In this document: positions 1 through 11,600 of the stretch, in pieces
Layout of the letters: every line of letters begins with the position of its first letter
Numbering within the stretch: the first letter of the stretch is position 1
Source: Ophioceras dolichostomum
Lineage: Eukaryota > Ascomycota > Sordariomycetes > Magnaporthales > Ophioceraceae
Direction: 5' to 3'
Assembly: GCA_003049485.1 (NCBI GenBank)
Contig: PYST01000216.1
Location: 1-64,000 of the forward strand
DNA: 64,000 nucleotides
Program-made: the position numbers and the translations under genes
The notes under the pieces: model-generated
What the model saw: only the letters and a program-made list of their open reading frames with translations
What the model was told of the DNA's origin: nothing
Databases searched by the model: none

Positions 1-9
1 CACACACAG

Positions 10-1023
10 GATGAGATCCGCTCCCTGGTCCGCAAGCGCACCGACTTCGAGCACGTCGTCCTCGCGCCGTCCTCCTCCCCGGCGTCCTCCTACCTCTCCT
101 ACATATCCTGGGAGTCCTCCCTCGAGAGGCTCCGCCTCCGCCGCTGCGCGCGCCTACGCATCCGCCCCGGCTCGCTGGCGCACGCGCACGCGGGGCCGGC
201 GCGCATCAGCTCGCTGCACGAGCGCGGCCTGGCGCGCGACCCGGGCTCGCTGGCCCTGTGGCGCTCGTACCTGTCGCACCTGGGCCACAGCCGGTCGACG
301 AAGAAGTGGCGGCGCGTCGCGACGCGCGCGCTGAGGCTCCACCCGGCCGACGCGGACCTGTGGGTGCTAGCGGGGAGGAGAGCGTTCGAGAACGGGGACG
401 TCGACGGCGCGAGGGGGTTTTTCATGAGGGGGTGTCGATTTTGCAGTGGGAAGAAACAAGGAGGAGGGGGAGAGAAGTTGTGGGTGGAGTATGCGAGGAT
501 GGAGATGGAGTGGTTGGGGAGGATGGAGGAGAAAGGACGGAAGGGAGGGCTCAGAGGGCTGAGGGAGGCGAGGGGCGAGGAGGTTGTTGAGGAGGGCGAT
601 CAGATCATGTTTGACGACGGCGAGGAGGACGGCGATGACAGTGACGGGGAGGACGCCGCCGCCGAGGGGGCTGTGATCGGCGGGACTGCGCGAGGGGACG
701 ACATTGCTGCGCGGAAGGCACCGGCACCCCCAAGACTCGCCGACGAGGCGGGAGTGGACGCGGTCAAGAAGCTCGCGCAGAGCCCGGCCATGGCCGGGGC
801 GATCCCGAAGGCCATCTTCGACGTCGCGCGCAAGCAGGCCTTCTTCGACGCGGGCTCCGCGGAGGCCTTCTTCGCTATGTTCGCGCGGTTCCCAGACGTT
901 TCGGCCCAGCCGGGCCTGGTGCAGCACGTGGCGGACGTCATGGCGGAGTCATTCCCGCGGGATGCCGGCGCGTGGGACTGCCGCGTGCGGCAACCGTTGC
1001 TGGGCGTCGTGGAGAAGGCTGCT

Positions 1024-1063
<40 letters not shown>

Positions 1064-1320
1064 TGGCGGAGTTCCCGAGGGCGCTGAGGGAGGCGCTGGC
1101 GAGGTTGAGGGTGGGGATGGAGAGCACCGATGAGCCGAGCGTGCTGGCGGGCAGGACGGTGGCGTGGGTTAGTGGCATCTTGGATGGTGCCGGGGCCAAG
1201 GGAGGGGAGAGCGGGCAGCAGAAGCAGCAGCTGGATGAGGGGATCCGGACGGTGTTGGAGCATACGAGGAGGAAGATGGAGAGCGTCGTTTCTGGAGCGA
1301 AGTCTGGCTCTAAGCCGTGA
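10..1320 (+). CDS. UTP6: UTP6, U3 snoRNP / SSU processome subunit (3' exon, 5' part outside window)
   Basis: Utp6 is a HAT-repeat component of the nucleolar small-subunit processome that helps process 18S pre-rRNA. The reading frame is open from base 10 to the TGA at 1318-1320 (436 codons plus stop). The exon is preceded by cacacacag, a plausible 3' splice site, so the start codon and first exon lie outside the window. The first residues, DEIRSLVRKRTDFEH, match the conserved N-terminal Utp6 signature, and SYISWESSLERLRLRR is the first HAT-like helix pair. The later part contains an acidic insert near base 610-660 and a Thr/Ala run encoded by a (GAC)n tract near 1028-1060. An internal GTG at 364 is not the true start, since the frame continues upstream. 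It is convergent with the EVE-domain gene; the stop codons are about 230 bp apart. Confidence 0.88.
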
Positions 1321-1552
1321 TGCGATGGCCGGCGATGAAACGTAGATAAAAGGACCTACCTAGATACCCAACCCAACCAGCGTGGCTGACGCTGTCCTAC
1401 GAGGATGATACGGCGAACTCTACGAGTGCACATGCAACAATTCATTGCTTTCTCATCTCGTACAACATTTCTGCTACACACGACTAGGGGACGAGGTAAT
1501 AAGAGACCATCCCCGTCCACATCCCCATTTCTTCAAGGAGCCTGCCCACCAC

Positions 1553-3092
1553 TTAGTCCTTCGTCTCCACGGGGCCTTTACCCTCAGCGACCTCCATGAG
1601 GTGCTTCCACTCCGCAGTCGAAACCCGGCTCACGCTCAGACGCGATTGCCTGAGCGTCTGCATGTCCTTGAGCGGGCCAGCGCCAGCCCCCATGTCGCGC
1701 AGCTCCTTCAGCGTGATGGGCTCGGCGAACTTGCTGCGGAACTCGACGTGGACGACGCTCCACTTCGGATCGGACGGCTTGGACGAGGCGTCGTAGTAGG
1801 GCGCTTTGGGGTCGTGGGCGGTTACTGTATTTCTCTCTCGCGCGTTTTGAGTGCGCGAAGGGCGTGGTTAGGCTCGGGTGTTGATGATGGTGGCGATAAG
1901 AGGGCATGGTCTGGAATGGTGGGAGGGAAAGGGGGGTGAGTAATAGGTAGGTAGGTGGGTAGGTGGGAGGGAGCAGACATTGATAGGGTAGGCAGCATGG
2001 ATTGAGAGAGTTCATGAGTGGAGGGATTATGTGATCGTAAAGGACGGCCGGGCTAGAGGTGGCAGGACAGGCGAGCACGTACGATCTGGCGAATGCTCTT
2101 GAACAATCTCCATGGTGCCCACGATACCCGGCTCCTTGCAGTTAGAGTGATAGAAAAATGCAAGGTCACCAATCTTCATCCTCCGCAGATTGTTGCGTGC
2201 TGTGTTGTTTAAAGGTTGTTCTCGTTAGTACCCGACGACTTTGATGAGGGCTTCGCCGAGGAAGTCCACACCACCTGGCAGGTAGCGCTGGGAGAAGGGT
2301 GGTGCATGGAATGGATGAAGTAACGGGGGAAAAAACGAGGCATGGGAGAGAAGGAGCGAGGAACTCAGTAGAAGACGTACCGACGTGGTTCCGGATGCCA
2401 TCCCAGGGCTCCGGAGCCGTCCTTGCCGCCAGGTCGTCGATGGAGAACTTCACGTCCACGCCCCGCTCGAGCCGCGTCTCCGGCTCGGCTTTCATCAGCC
2501 AGTACTGGCGCTCGTCAGAGGCGTCATTGGCGGTGGTGGCGGCAGTAGTAGCAGCGGAAGCTTCTGTGACCTTTGGAGGCGGTTCCGGCTTCGTCTTCGT
2601 CCTCGGCTGCTGCTTCTGCTTTGCCTCCGACTCAATACCACGCTTCTTCACGGAGGGCGCAGACGCCGCCTTCTTGGAGTCATTGGTTTTCTTTCCCTTG
2701 GGCAGCGGAGTGTTACCCTATTCGTTCGAGACGGGTTGTTAGCACAGGAATTCCGTCATAGTCGCTGAAGGGAAGAGATCTGCATGCAGTGTCTTACTCA
2801 CCTTCGCCTCGTCGATAACAACTGCAGTCTTGCTTTTCTTTGCGACGGGCGCCACCAACTCGTCATCATCATTGGCCGTGGTTTTATTTCTCTTGGGGGC
2901 ACCACCTTTTGCACCAATATTAGAGGCGGCCGCGGTGGTAGCGATTTTCGCAGCAGCGGGAGGCTGCTTGGGATTATCGCCGGACGACACGGATCCGTGG
3001 AGGCGCCGAGACGACCGGCGTGGCGTCGGCACAACACTGGTGGTGGCCGAGTTGTCGGCCACGAGCGCGTCAGATTTGCGCTTGGGCGCCAT
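1553..3092 (-). CDS. EVE-domain protein (thymocyte nuclear protein 1-like), 4 exons
   Basis: Exons, in transcription order: 3092-2802, 2717-2381, 2199-2083, 1824-1553; phases fit and give 338 aa. The N-terminal 165 residues are basic and low complexity (MAPKRKSDALVADN, PTPRRSSRRLHG, several Lys/Arg clusters), consistent with nuclear localisation. From about residue 169 comes an EVE (DUF55) domain: YWLMKAEPETRLERG, WDGIRNHVARNNLRRMKIGD, AFFYHSNCKEPGIVGTMEIV and a C-terminal YYDASSKPSDPKWS motif. EVE domains form a PUA-like fold; the aromatic cage binds modified bases in the characterised members, so a nucleic-acid or modified-base reader role is inferred. The intron between exons 3 and 4 carries TAGG/TGGG tetranucleotide repeats near 1945-1970 (plus strand). 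Transcribed away from SWI1 across a 5.6-kb spacer. Confidence 0.85.
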
Positions 3093-6000
3093 CTTGAGGA
3101 GAAGCGCTCTGCCTCGATTGAGTATGTATTAACTTTGTACCCTGAGGCACTAGGTTTCGCTCTTAAACGGTAGTCGCCGTGCGGAGTGGACGGCGATCCT
3201 TTTTTTCCTTCCTTTTTTTTCTTTTTTCTTTGTCTCTTTTGGACCTTTCCGGTTCCCTCTGAGTTTTGAGGTGGTTCCGTCCCGCGTCACGGAGCACGGA
3301 TGCTCTCAATGGGACTCTCCCGTCCCGAGGTGAGCACCGAAATTTTAGATCTCCCCACCCTTGCAAGGCCATTTTGCTCAAGATTAAACGACCAGATACT
3401 TTCTCGTCACCGGAGGGAAATGGGAGAAGGAATTTTCATCGATTGAAACAAACACTTGGATTGGAATTCCGAGAAGCTCTACGGCCCGGGATTCTATTGG
3501 GCTATTGGGGAGAAAGCAGATGTGCGGTTCTTATTTGCGGATTTGGCTTTTTGAGTCTCAAGTGGTAATTGAGCCAGATGGCTGCCGCATCCCCCGCCGC
3601 CCGATTATGTAGACTGAGAGAACGCACGAGGACAAAAGCGCCGTGTCTTGCTCGAGCTCGATGCCGGTACTGCTTTGACATGATGTCAATGAGGTATTTA
3701 TCGCTTATTTCTTCATAATTGCCCAACGGACAATGGAACGGGAACGCGGGGTGGAAAAATGACGGTCCTTGATCCCACTTCTCGGGGCGCCGAGAGCGGC
3801 AATTTTCGGCGAATGGTTGGTTGGTTCGACGCATGCATTCCTTGGCTCTCGAGGACCTAGTTGTTTCGATGATGCTCTAGACGCGCAAGGTAAATCTGCG
3901 AAGATCCTCAAACAGAGTTCTGTCTATCACTGCCCACACTGGGCACTAGTCTGCGCCACGGAAGAGATTATCTCAATGATGGTTGTTGTGGGGGGGCCGA
4001 GCCGGCTTGGAGCTAAGCAGCCCGCGAGCATGCAATGCTGCCGTTTCTGGAAGCGGCGGGACGCAATGTCGCTCAAGCTCGTTGGTGGGTGCGACAGGTG
4101 CGTCCACCTCCAGGTAGCTCGGCCACATCTGAAGAGTGCAGACGCAGCAGTCAGATTTCGGGTTTGATCACATTGATACAGAGACAGCTGACTGACTGCC
4201 TAGGCGGTAGGGTGAATCCATCCTCTTTCTCATCAATCCATCCAGAGTCCCAGACTGAATGGCGCAGTGGAACAAAATCCCGGGACAAGGCAGCCCCTCC
4301 CTCCTTCCCCTCATCGAACCATCCGTCATTGTCCTCGAGTACCTACCTACCCTTCATCGAGCCGTTGGAAAACTTTCCATGGCCGGCCGGTCGAGGATCT
4401 GGGTCTGTCTCTACGCTAATGGCATTTGGCCTGTACGGCATGTAGAGAATACCGAGCCGTCCACCTGATAGTGTACAGACGTATTTTGCGGGAGGGGAGA
4501 TGCGGAGGGGGGTCTGGAAAACAGAAGAAAATGGGAAGGGGGATGAAGAAGACAGGGGTCCTGGCAGAGGTCTGCGAGCTGAGCGGGAACAATGAGCGGC
4601 GATTAATCGATATCAATCAAAGGAGGAAAATGAAAAACAAGAAACGGCGGGAAAGTTGAAAATGGCAAATTTCAGCCCTCATCTCTGCCAATGTGCTGGG
4701 AAACTGGGGCGTTGCGTGCGTGTGTGATGATGGGGAGGGTCAGACAAGCAATTCGGGCAAAGTCAAGTCAACGACGAGCGACGTGACAGCATCAATCTGG
4801 GGTGGATGAATGCGTGGCACGCTGCTGCCCTGCCCTACCACGCCTGCGTTTGGGATGTCCGGCTGTCCGTTCGCATATTCCGAGCGTGGGAACTTGTCAC
4901 ATTTCCATTATCCCAGCCCAGGCGACCCGTCCCTTGCCTGAAGTCGGGAGGGCATCGAAAGAAAAGTGAAGTGGACTGGATGGTGCTGTCCGGCTGGGTT
5001 GGGGTCACGAGAGGGGGGGCGTTTCGACGAGGATCAGACTTTTTCACGCATGCCGTGCGTGGCAGAACGTACGCCGCGTGCCTAACCTAGGTTGCTCTGG
5101 ATGGATGATGTCTACCTGTGTCAATGTTTGCGCTAATCCGCGTAGTAGGTTTTCATCTACTAGGAGGCAGTTTGCAACGGGGAAAAGATTCCGATAAATT
5201 AATAAAATGAATTAATCGAAGGAAGAAAGGTGGAAGGAATCCAAACAGGTAGAACAGAGGTTGAGGATTCTGTCGCTCGAATGAAGCCTGTCCGTTTTCA
5301 GGGTGGGCAAGAAGGTGGTGGTCGTGCATTCTGCTCTGCTTGCCTCCTCGCTGGGCCTTACCCGTCCGTCGCCTGTGGCTGGCCAGTTCGTCCGTTGCTT
5401 GCCCATGTCTGTCTCCCTTCAAATCTCCACGCAGAGAATTTTCTGCCTTCTTTTTTATTTTTCCTTTCATCATCATTATTATTATTTCAGCTCCTTCTTT
5501 CCCTTTGGTCGAGCTAGCACCATGGTCGGGTCCCGTGGTTGGCAAAAAGGTACCTCGAAAAGCTGCGAGGCATTTCACATAATAATGGCCCAACGTCCCC
5601 CCTTTCCCTCCCCCCAACCCCCTTCACATACAACCGTTCCTCCATTCCTCCCCTTCTTTTCGCCCGATTTTTGGCTTTTCGACCTTCTTTCATTCCATTA
5701 TTTTCATCGATTTCCCTTCGATTTTCCTTCTGTGTTGGCGTACACCCCGTTCTCTATCTTCTCCTTGTCGTCACTTACATCTACCTATCTTCGGTTCCCA
5801 GAAACGGCCTTAGCCCAGACGACCCTAGAGCATCCATCAAAACGGTCGGCCATGGAAGAAAAACACGACAAGATCGGCCGGAAACTCATTTCGATGCCTT
5901 CGACTTTCCCACCAGGTTGATTGATGATTTGTCCATGCCTGATCGGCGAATCTTCAATTTTCTTCGATGACGGCCTCTTGCGCAGACCGAGCGCCTGGGC

Positions 6001-7954
6001 CACGATGGTGGGAGGAAGTTGGGGGGTGTGCGTCAGGGATCCTCCAACCAAGACACGCCATCATTTTGGGTCGGCCGGGGTGACTACGCCCCAAGGAACA
6101 GGAAACGGGAACATTCAAGCTCCAGACAAGTCGCTCGATCTTGTGACTCGCAAGCCTTTCTCTCTCTCCTCGAATTCACTTCCATCTTTCCTCCCTTTCC
6201 CTTCTCTACAGTTTCCCGCACTTTTCTTCAGCGGGAAAAGAGAAAGAAGGGGGTTAGTCGTGGATCCTGCAAGCCGAGCAAGCCCACCCCGACTTTGGGA
6301 ACCCGGCCCCGTCCTTGGCTATGGTTTTATTGGCGGGGCACAAGCGGCTGGCTGGCACCAGCAGCCAGAAGCCCACCACCACCACCATGACGGCCATCAA
6401 CGACCGACCGATCGGCTCGGGGTCTGCAGCAGCCAGCCAGTCACCGATCTCAGAGCTACAATTGCTGGCTGCACTACTCACAGCGTCACTTGTGGCCCCA
6501 GAATCCTGCGACTCTTGTCCAAGCAGGTCGGGCAAAGTCGCGTGGGACGACGGACAAGGTGATCTTGCTTGGTTGGGTAGTTAGTTTTGGTGGACAAGCG
6601 AGAGCTGAGCTCCTTTCTTGCACGAGCTTGAAAATACCTCCAGCCAAACCTCACAGGCAGGCTACCGGCGCGGGCTCGAGAATTCTTTGGGGTTCTAGCG
6701 CCATAGCCTGGTCGAGAATGCGAAATCGAGTTCATTCTCTGGCCACGCCTCCGATATTGCCCTCCGACTCGGCTCCAGATCACGGATCATCACCCCTCAT
6801 CACAGACTTGCAAGTATTGCTGGTTGGTCTCTGCCTCGGCGAAGACGCGCTACTCACCCCGCACAAGATTCCCTTCTTTGCCTCCACGGCGAGCACAAGA
6901 ATTTTGTACTCTGTGCAGCCGTGGGCGAATGTTAACGAGCGGGGAGATTTGCTAGCCAATTCATCTTTTTTTGCGCTCGGTGCGTCGGAAGAGATTGGGC
7001 CTGCCGAAGGGTTTCATTCCCTGATTAACCGTCGAGTCGGCCGATTGCTGCTGCAGCTTGGCTGCTGGTGGAGCCCCTCTCGAGCTCCGTCTCCTCGCTG
7101 GCGGCGGTCGGGCCAAGTGTGGACGGAGGGAGGCGAGCAGACAGCAACCAGCAACAACCTCAGCTGTCAATGGCTCTCATGGTTGACGAGGCAGCACCCC
7201 TGGTCGTTCAGCCATGAGTTTCTTGTCGGCGAGCTTATTTCAGTTGTTACGCCTCCTCGGCCTCTCGAAGCTCTTCCGCCAAACACCCCTCCCGACCGCG
7301 GCATCCTGCAGCGGCGGAGTGGCTCCAGGCTTCATAAAACTGTCCGGCTCCTAAGGGGTAAGTCATTCCTGCTCCAGAAATGTCCCATTTTCGAGTTGTC
7401 TCGGTTCGTGGTCGCGGCTGCTGGAAAGCCTTCTCCAACTGCAACGGGTGGTTGCCGGCGTACCAATCCCAGAACCCCAGCCGGCAGGTCGAGGCTTCCA
7501 GTAGAGGCTTCCAAGCCTTCGTCATGACGCAAGCCGCAGCATCACCACCGGGCATCCTCGCTGTGACTCGTGTCCGGTTTCCCGATCCTGTGGCTAACAA
7601 TGCACCAATGCCTCCCCGGACCCTTTGCAGAATTGTTTTTCGTTGCCTGTTTTGGCTCGACCCGAGCAGCAAATTGAAGCTCGCGACGCCCAAGTCCGAT
7701 GAATACTGGAACTACGGGAAGGATATCGTAGAAGTCATCTGGCGGGCCGAACCTGGCTGGCAGCATAAGATGCAAGGTGGTTTCGCTGCACGTCGGCTAA
7801 CATCAAGGCGCTAGCGGGTACACTGCTACTAACAATTCTCCCATTGGCGGACGATGTCGCAGGCTTCCTTCGCTTAGCCTGAGCTAGTCCTTATTTGGCC
7901 TAGCGTGGATCCTGGGTGGCCGAGCAAAGAGGTCAGGCGAACAGCCGCCAGCAA

Positions 7955-7994
7955 GTGTGAACAGCGCACCTTTCCCAGAGTTCGCTGTTCACAC
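7955..7994 (+). repeat. Perfect 12-bp inverted repeat (stem-loop) upstream of SWI1
   Basis: GTGTGAACAGCG at 7955-7966 is the exact reverse complement of CGCTGTTCACAC at 7983-7994, with a 16-nt loop. A second, shorter hairpin follows directly (gttcag ... ctgaac, about 7996-8020). It lies about 680 bp before the SWI1 start codon, so it may be in the 5' UTR. It could be an RNA structure or a dyad binding site; the role is unknown. Confidence 0.6.
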
Positions 7995-8452
7995 AGTTCA
8001 GTTCATCCACACACTGAACGCGCCTTAGGTAAGACCTGCCTGCTCTCTCATTCCTCCATGCCCCGGCTTGCCGATGCGATACCATTTGATTTTCCTGTCT
8101 CGTGACATTGGCTGTCGATTTGTTTCGATGGGACGATTGTCGCATTGTCGGGAAGGCTGATGGTTGTTTTGCTGGTTGATGGGTGCTGCAACGACTGTGC
8201 CGATTTTTTTTCTCCCCTGCCCCCCTCTCTCGGGCTGCACTTCTCACACTGCCTGCACCCTCCAATCCATCAGCCTACCTGCCCCAGTTATAGTCCCTAG
8301 TCTGCGCGCTCGCACACGCAAGCCCACCGCTACGGGGTGCGAGCCGCTGCGACTGTGCCTGTGCTGCTGACGGGCGGTCTTTCTCCTTCGTTCAGCGCCC
8401 CAACCACCGATTGCCTGACCAAAGAAAAAAAAAAGCCCCATACCGCAACAAC

Positions 8453-8478
8453 CACACACACACACACACACGCACACA
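8453..8478. repeat. CA dinucleotide microsatellite in SWI1 leader
   Basis: A run of CA units with a CGCA interruption, about 200 bp upstream of the SWI1 ATG. It is probably transcribed as part of the leader. Confidence 0.8.
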
Positions 8479-8673
8479 TCCGCGACGCGACTGCTCCATC
8501 GCGACGAGCCTCTGCCGTGTCACTTCCCATCTCCATTATATATTATATCATCGATATAAACCATCGTCATTCGTTATTCAATGTTTGCTGACCGCGCGGC
8601 GCCGTAGTTACCAGATGGGTTCGGTCGTCGTCGCTTCGCTCCTCACCACCCTCTGCCTCCGCCTCCGCCAGCC

Positions 8674-11600
8674 ATGAGCTCCTGGATGAACGAAGCCGCC
8701 GCGGCCGTTCCCAACCACAATGGCAATGGCTTTGGCGCCCACATGAACGACCCGTCGCAAGCCGCCGGCGCCATGATGGACCCTTCCGCCTACATGGCCA
8801 ATCCGGCCCAATTCAATGCTGGCCAGTTCGCGAGTCCTCAACAAATGCTCGCGCTCCAAAATGGCGCGATGCGCAATCCATCGCCATCCTTCCCCAACCC
8901 AGTTTATCAAACAAACCCGGTCATCCCATCGAAGCGCCCTCGCCCAAGAGAAGACAGCCTCGCCGGGTCGCCCAGGCCGGCGCCGGGAATGGCGCCGACG
9001 TCGCGCGCCGAGACACCTCAACAAGGCCACTTCCCCAACTACCCGCCACAACAACAGACCCCCGGCCAGCCATCGCCATATCCTCATCTCCAGCCCAACG
9101 GTTCGGCGAACGCGACGCCGTCGCCCATAATGAGCAACCAAATGCGCCCGGGCAGCGTGCCCCAAAGAGTCGCGACAACTTCGCCCCATCCTTACTCGCC
9201 CGCCGCCGCGAACTTCGCCCCACAAGCGTCTCCCGTACCATCGGACCACGGCGGGACACCGCAGCCCAACGCATATATGCAGCAAGGGGGCTTCGCCCCG
9301 GGCTTCGGTCAGAACTTCACGCCAAGTCCTTCGCCCGCGCGACCAGCGCCAAATCAGATGGCCGGCCAGATGCCTGGGCCGATGGATGCGCAGATGGGTG
9401 CGCAAATGAGGGCTCAGATGGCCGCTGGACAGATGCCTGGACAGATGCCCGGGGGTCAGATGATTCCCCAACAGATGGGACAGATGCCTCCGCAAATGGG
9501 CCAGTTGCCTCCACAGATGGCACCGATGTTCACCGGACAGCTGCCGCAAATGCAGACGATGCCGCCACACATGCAGCAACATCTCCAGCAGATGCAGCAG
9601 ATGCCCCAGCAGATGCCCCAGGCACGGAATCCCGCCGAACAGCAGAAGCTCATGTACCAGATGCAAATGCAACAACGCCAATACCAGCAGCATCAGGCCA
9701 ACATGCAGGTGCCGCCACAAATGCCCGGACAGGGAATGCCTCCAAACAGGAGTATGATGCCCAGGCCCCAGGTGCCCAACGGTCAGATGCCGCCATCTGC
9801 AATGCGACCGCAGCCAGGACCATCCCCGATGGCGCCCCAGCAGCAGCAGCAACTACAGCATCAACAACAGCATCAGCACCAGCAACACCTCCATCAACAG
9901 CATCAGCAACAACAACCGCAGCAGCAGCAACAGCAGCAGCAGCAACAACAACAATCACATGAGCAGCAGCAGCAACAACAGCAGCAACAGCAGCAGCGGC
10001 AACAGCCGCAGCCGCCACAACCTCCACAACCGCAGCATCAAGCACAACCGCAACAGCAGCAGCAAACCCCGCAGGCGATGGCAGCACGAATGGCACAGCC
10101 GCAGCCATCACCAGATCAGTTTATGGAGAAGCTTGTGCAATTTATGAACTCGAGGGGAATGGCGCTAGATCCCAACCCTGTCGTCGCAGACCGGCATGTA
10201 CCACTCTGGAATCTGCGCTCTGCCGTCAGTAAGCATGGCGGCGTGCGGAACGTTATGCAGCAAAACTTGTGGCCACACGTCGCGAACAGCCTCGGGTTTC
10301 CCCCGATGCAGCATCCCATGGTCCCAGGGCAATTGCGTCAGATCTACGAGCGCAATCTTTGGAAATTCGACGAAGCCTACTTCTCAAGTCGAGCCAAGAT
10401 GCAGCAGCAGCAACAACAGGGCCAACAGGTTCCCGCACAACAGCAGCCACCCGCGAGCTTGCCTGGCATACCGGGAACCCCGACCAAGATCCCGCCTCTT
10501 CACGTGCAACAGATGCAACAGGCGCAACAAGGCCATCCGCAGATGCCTCATGGCCCAGCCCAAACACCGGTGAAGCAGACGCAGCAGCCGGCCGTTAACG
10601 GCTTCCCGACGCCGCAACAAGCGCAAGCCCAGGCGCATCAGATGAACGCCATGCAGCCACATTCGAGGAACAGCGTCCCGCGCAGTGTACAGGGGACCCC
10701 AATCCAAGACGAATTTCCCATCCAGTCTCCGGCCCAATCCAAGGCGTCTCGCCGCTCGATGTCAGGGACATATCCTGACCACCCGATGAAAGTCGAGCCA
10801 CCACCTCCCGCCGAGCCGATCGTCGAAGAGCCACGGATTTATGAGCCCGTCGTTCGACGACAGGATCCTACAACGTTCGGCGGGGTGCAGGCTTCTTTGT
10901 GGATGCCGTATGGGAAAGCCTTGATGGACGCCAGACCTGATGTCCCGCCACTGCATGCGCTCGGAAACGTTGACGTGCAGGCCCTTTGCCGGAGTCTGCA
11001 GTCTGGCATTCGTGGAGAGGTGCGCATGGCGCTAGACACGCTTGCGACTGTTTCGGTGGCGCCTCCCCATCCCGCCTCGCGCGTCGAGATCGACCTGAGC
11101 AAGTGTGACGAGCTGGTCCAGTGCCTGATCGACTGTGCCGAGGACCAGGTGGAGCTGTTGGTCGAGAGCACTGTTGAGGTGTCGGACGAGGTCGTGATTC
11201 CCCCGTACGAGGACGTGTTTCGGGCTTGCAAGCTCGAAAATTTCACCGTACGAGACGTACCCATCCCGGGCTTTCCCGACTACGAGCTTGACCGCGCCGT
11301 TGATCGTCTGATTTGCATCACCACGATCCTGCGCAATCTCTCGTTCCCCGAGCACAACTGGAACGCCCTCGCCAACGAGACGGTTGTGAGGTTCTTCTGC
11401 GTTGTCATCCGCTACATGGGCACGCGTAACATGCTGTTGCGGACACATGCCAACACCCTAGACTTCATGAAGGACACTGTCGTGATACTCTCGAATATCT
11501 CCACCTGCATTGAGGTGCCCGGCCGCGAACAGGCGCTCAGCCTCCTCCAGTTCATGCTGGCGTTTGCTCCGTCACCGGCTCCCCTGCTCGGATCGGATCG

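Larger units (their letters stand above)
3093..8673. other. Long gene-free divergent spacer between EVE gene and SWI1
   Basis: About 5.6 kb without an ORF that looks coding: the longer open frames (for example 6490-7527) have no recognisable motif and a Ser/Arg/Pro-biased composition typical of chance frames. The stretch has long pyrimidine-rich segments (near 5440-5770 and 8190-8260), several short upstream ATGs, a strong hairpin at 7955-7994 and a CA repeat just before SWI1. It probably contains the SWI1 promoter and a long, possibly spliced 5' UTR, and may contain a noncoding RNA; none of this can be proven from sequence alone. Confidence 0.6.

Noticed and set aside
6490..7527. 345-codon open frame in the SWI1 upstream region
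   Set aside because: No domain, signal peptide or repeat pattern, and random-like composition. It is not supported as a gene.
8608..9852. 414-codon minus-strand open frame opposite SWI1
   Set aside because: Its His/Arg/Leu-biased composition comes from the reverse of the Gln/Pro/Met repeats; SWI1 on the plus strand has a clear ARID domain.
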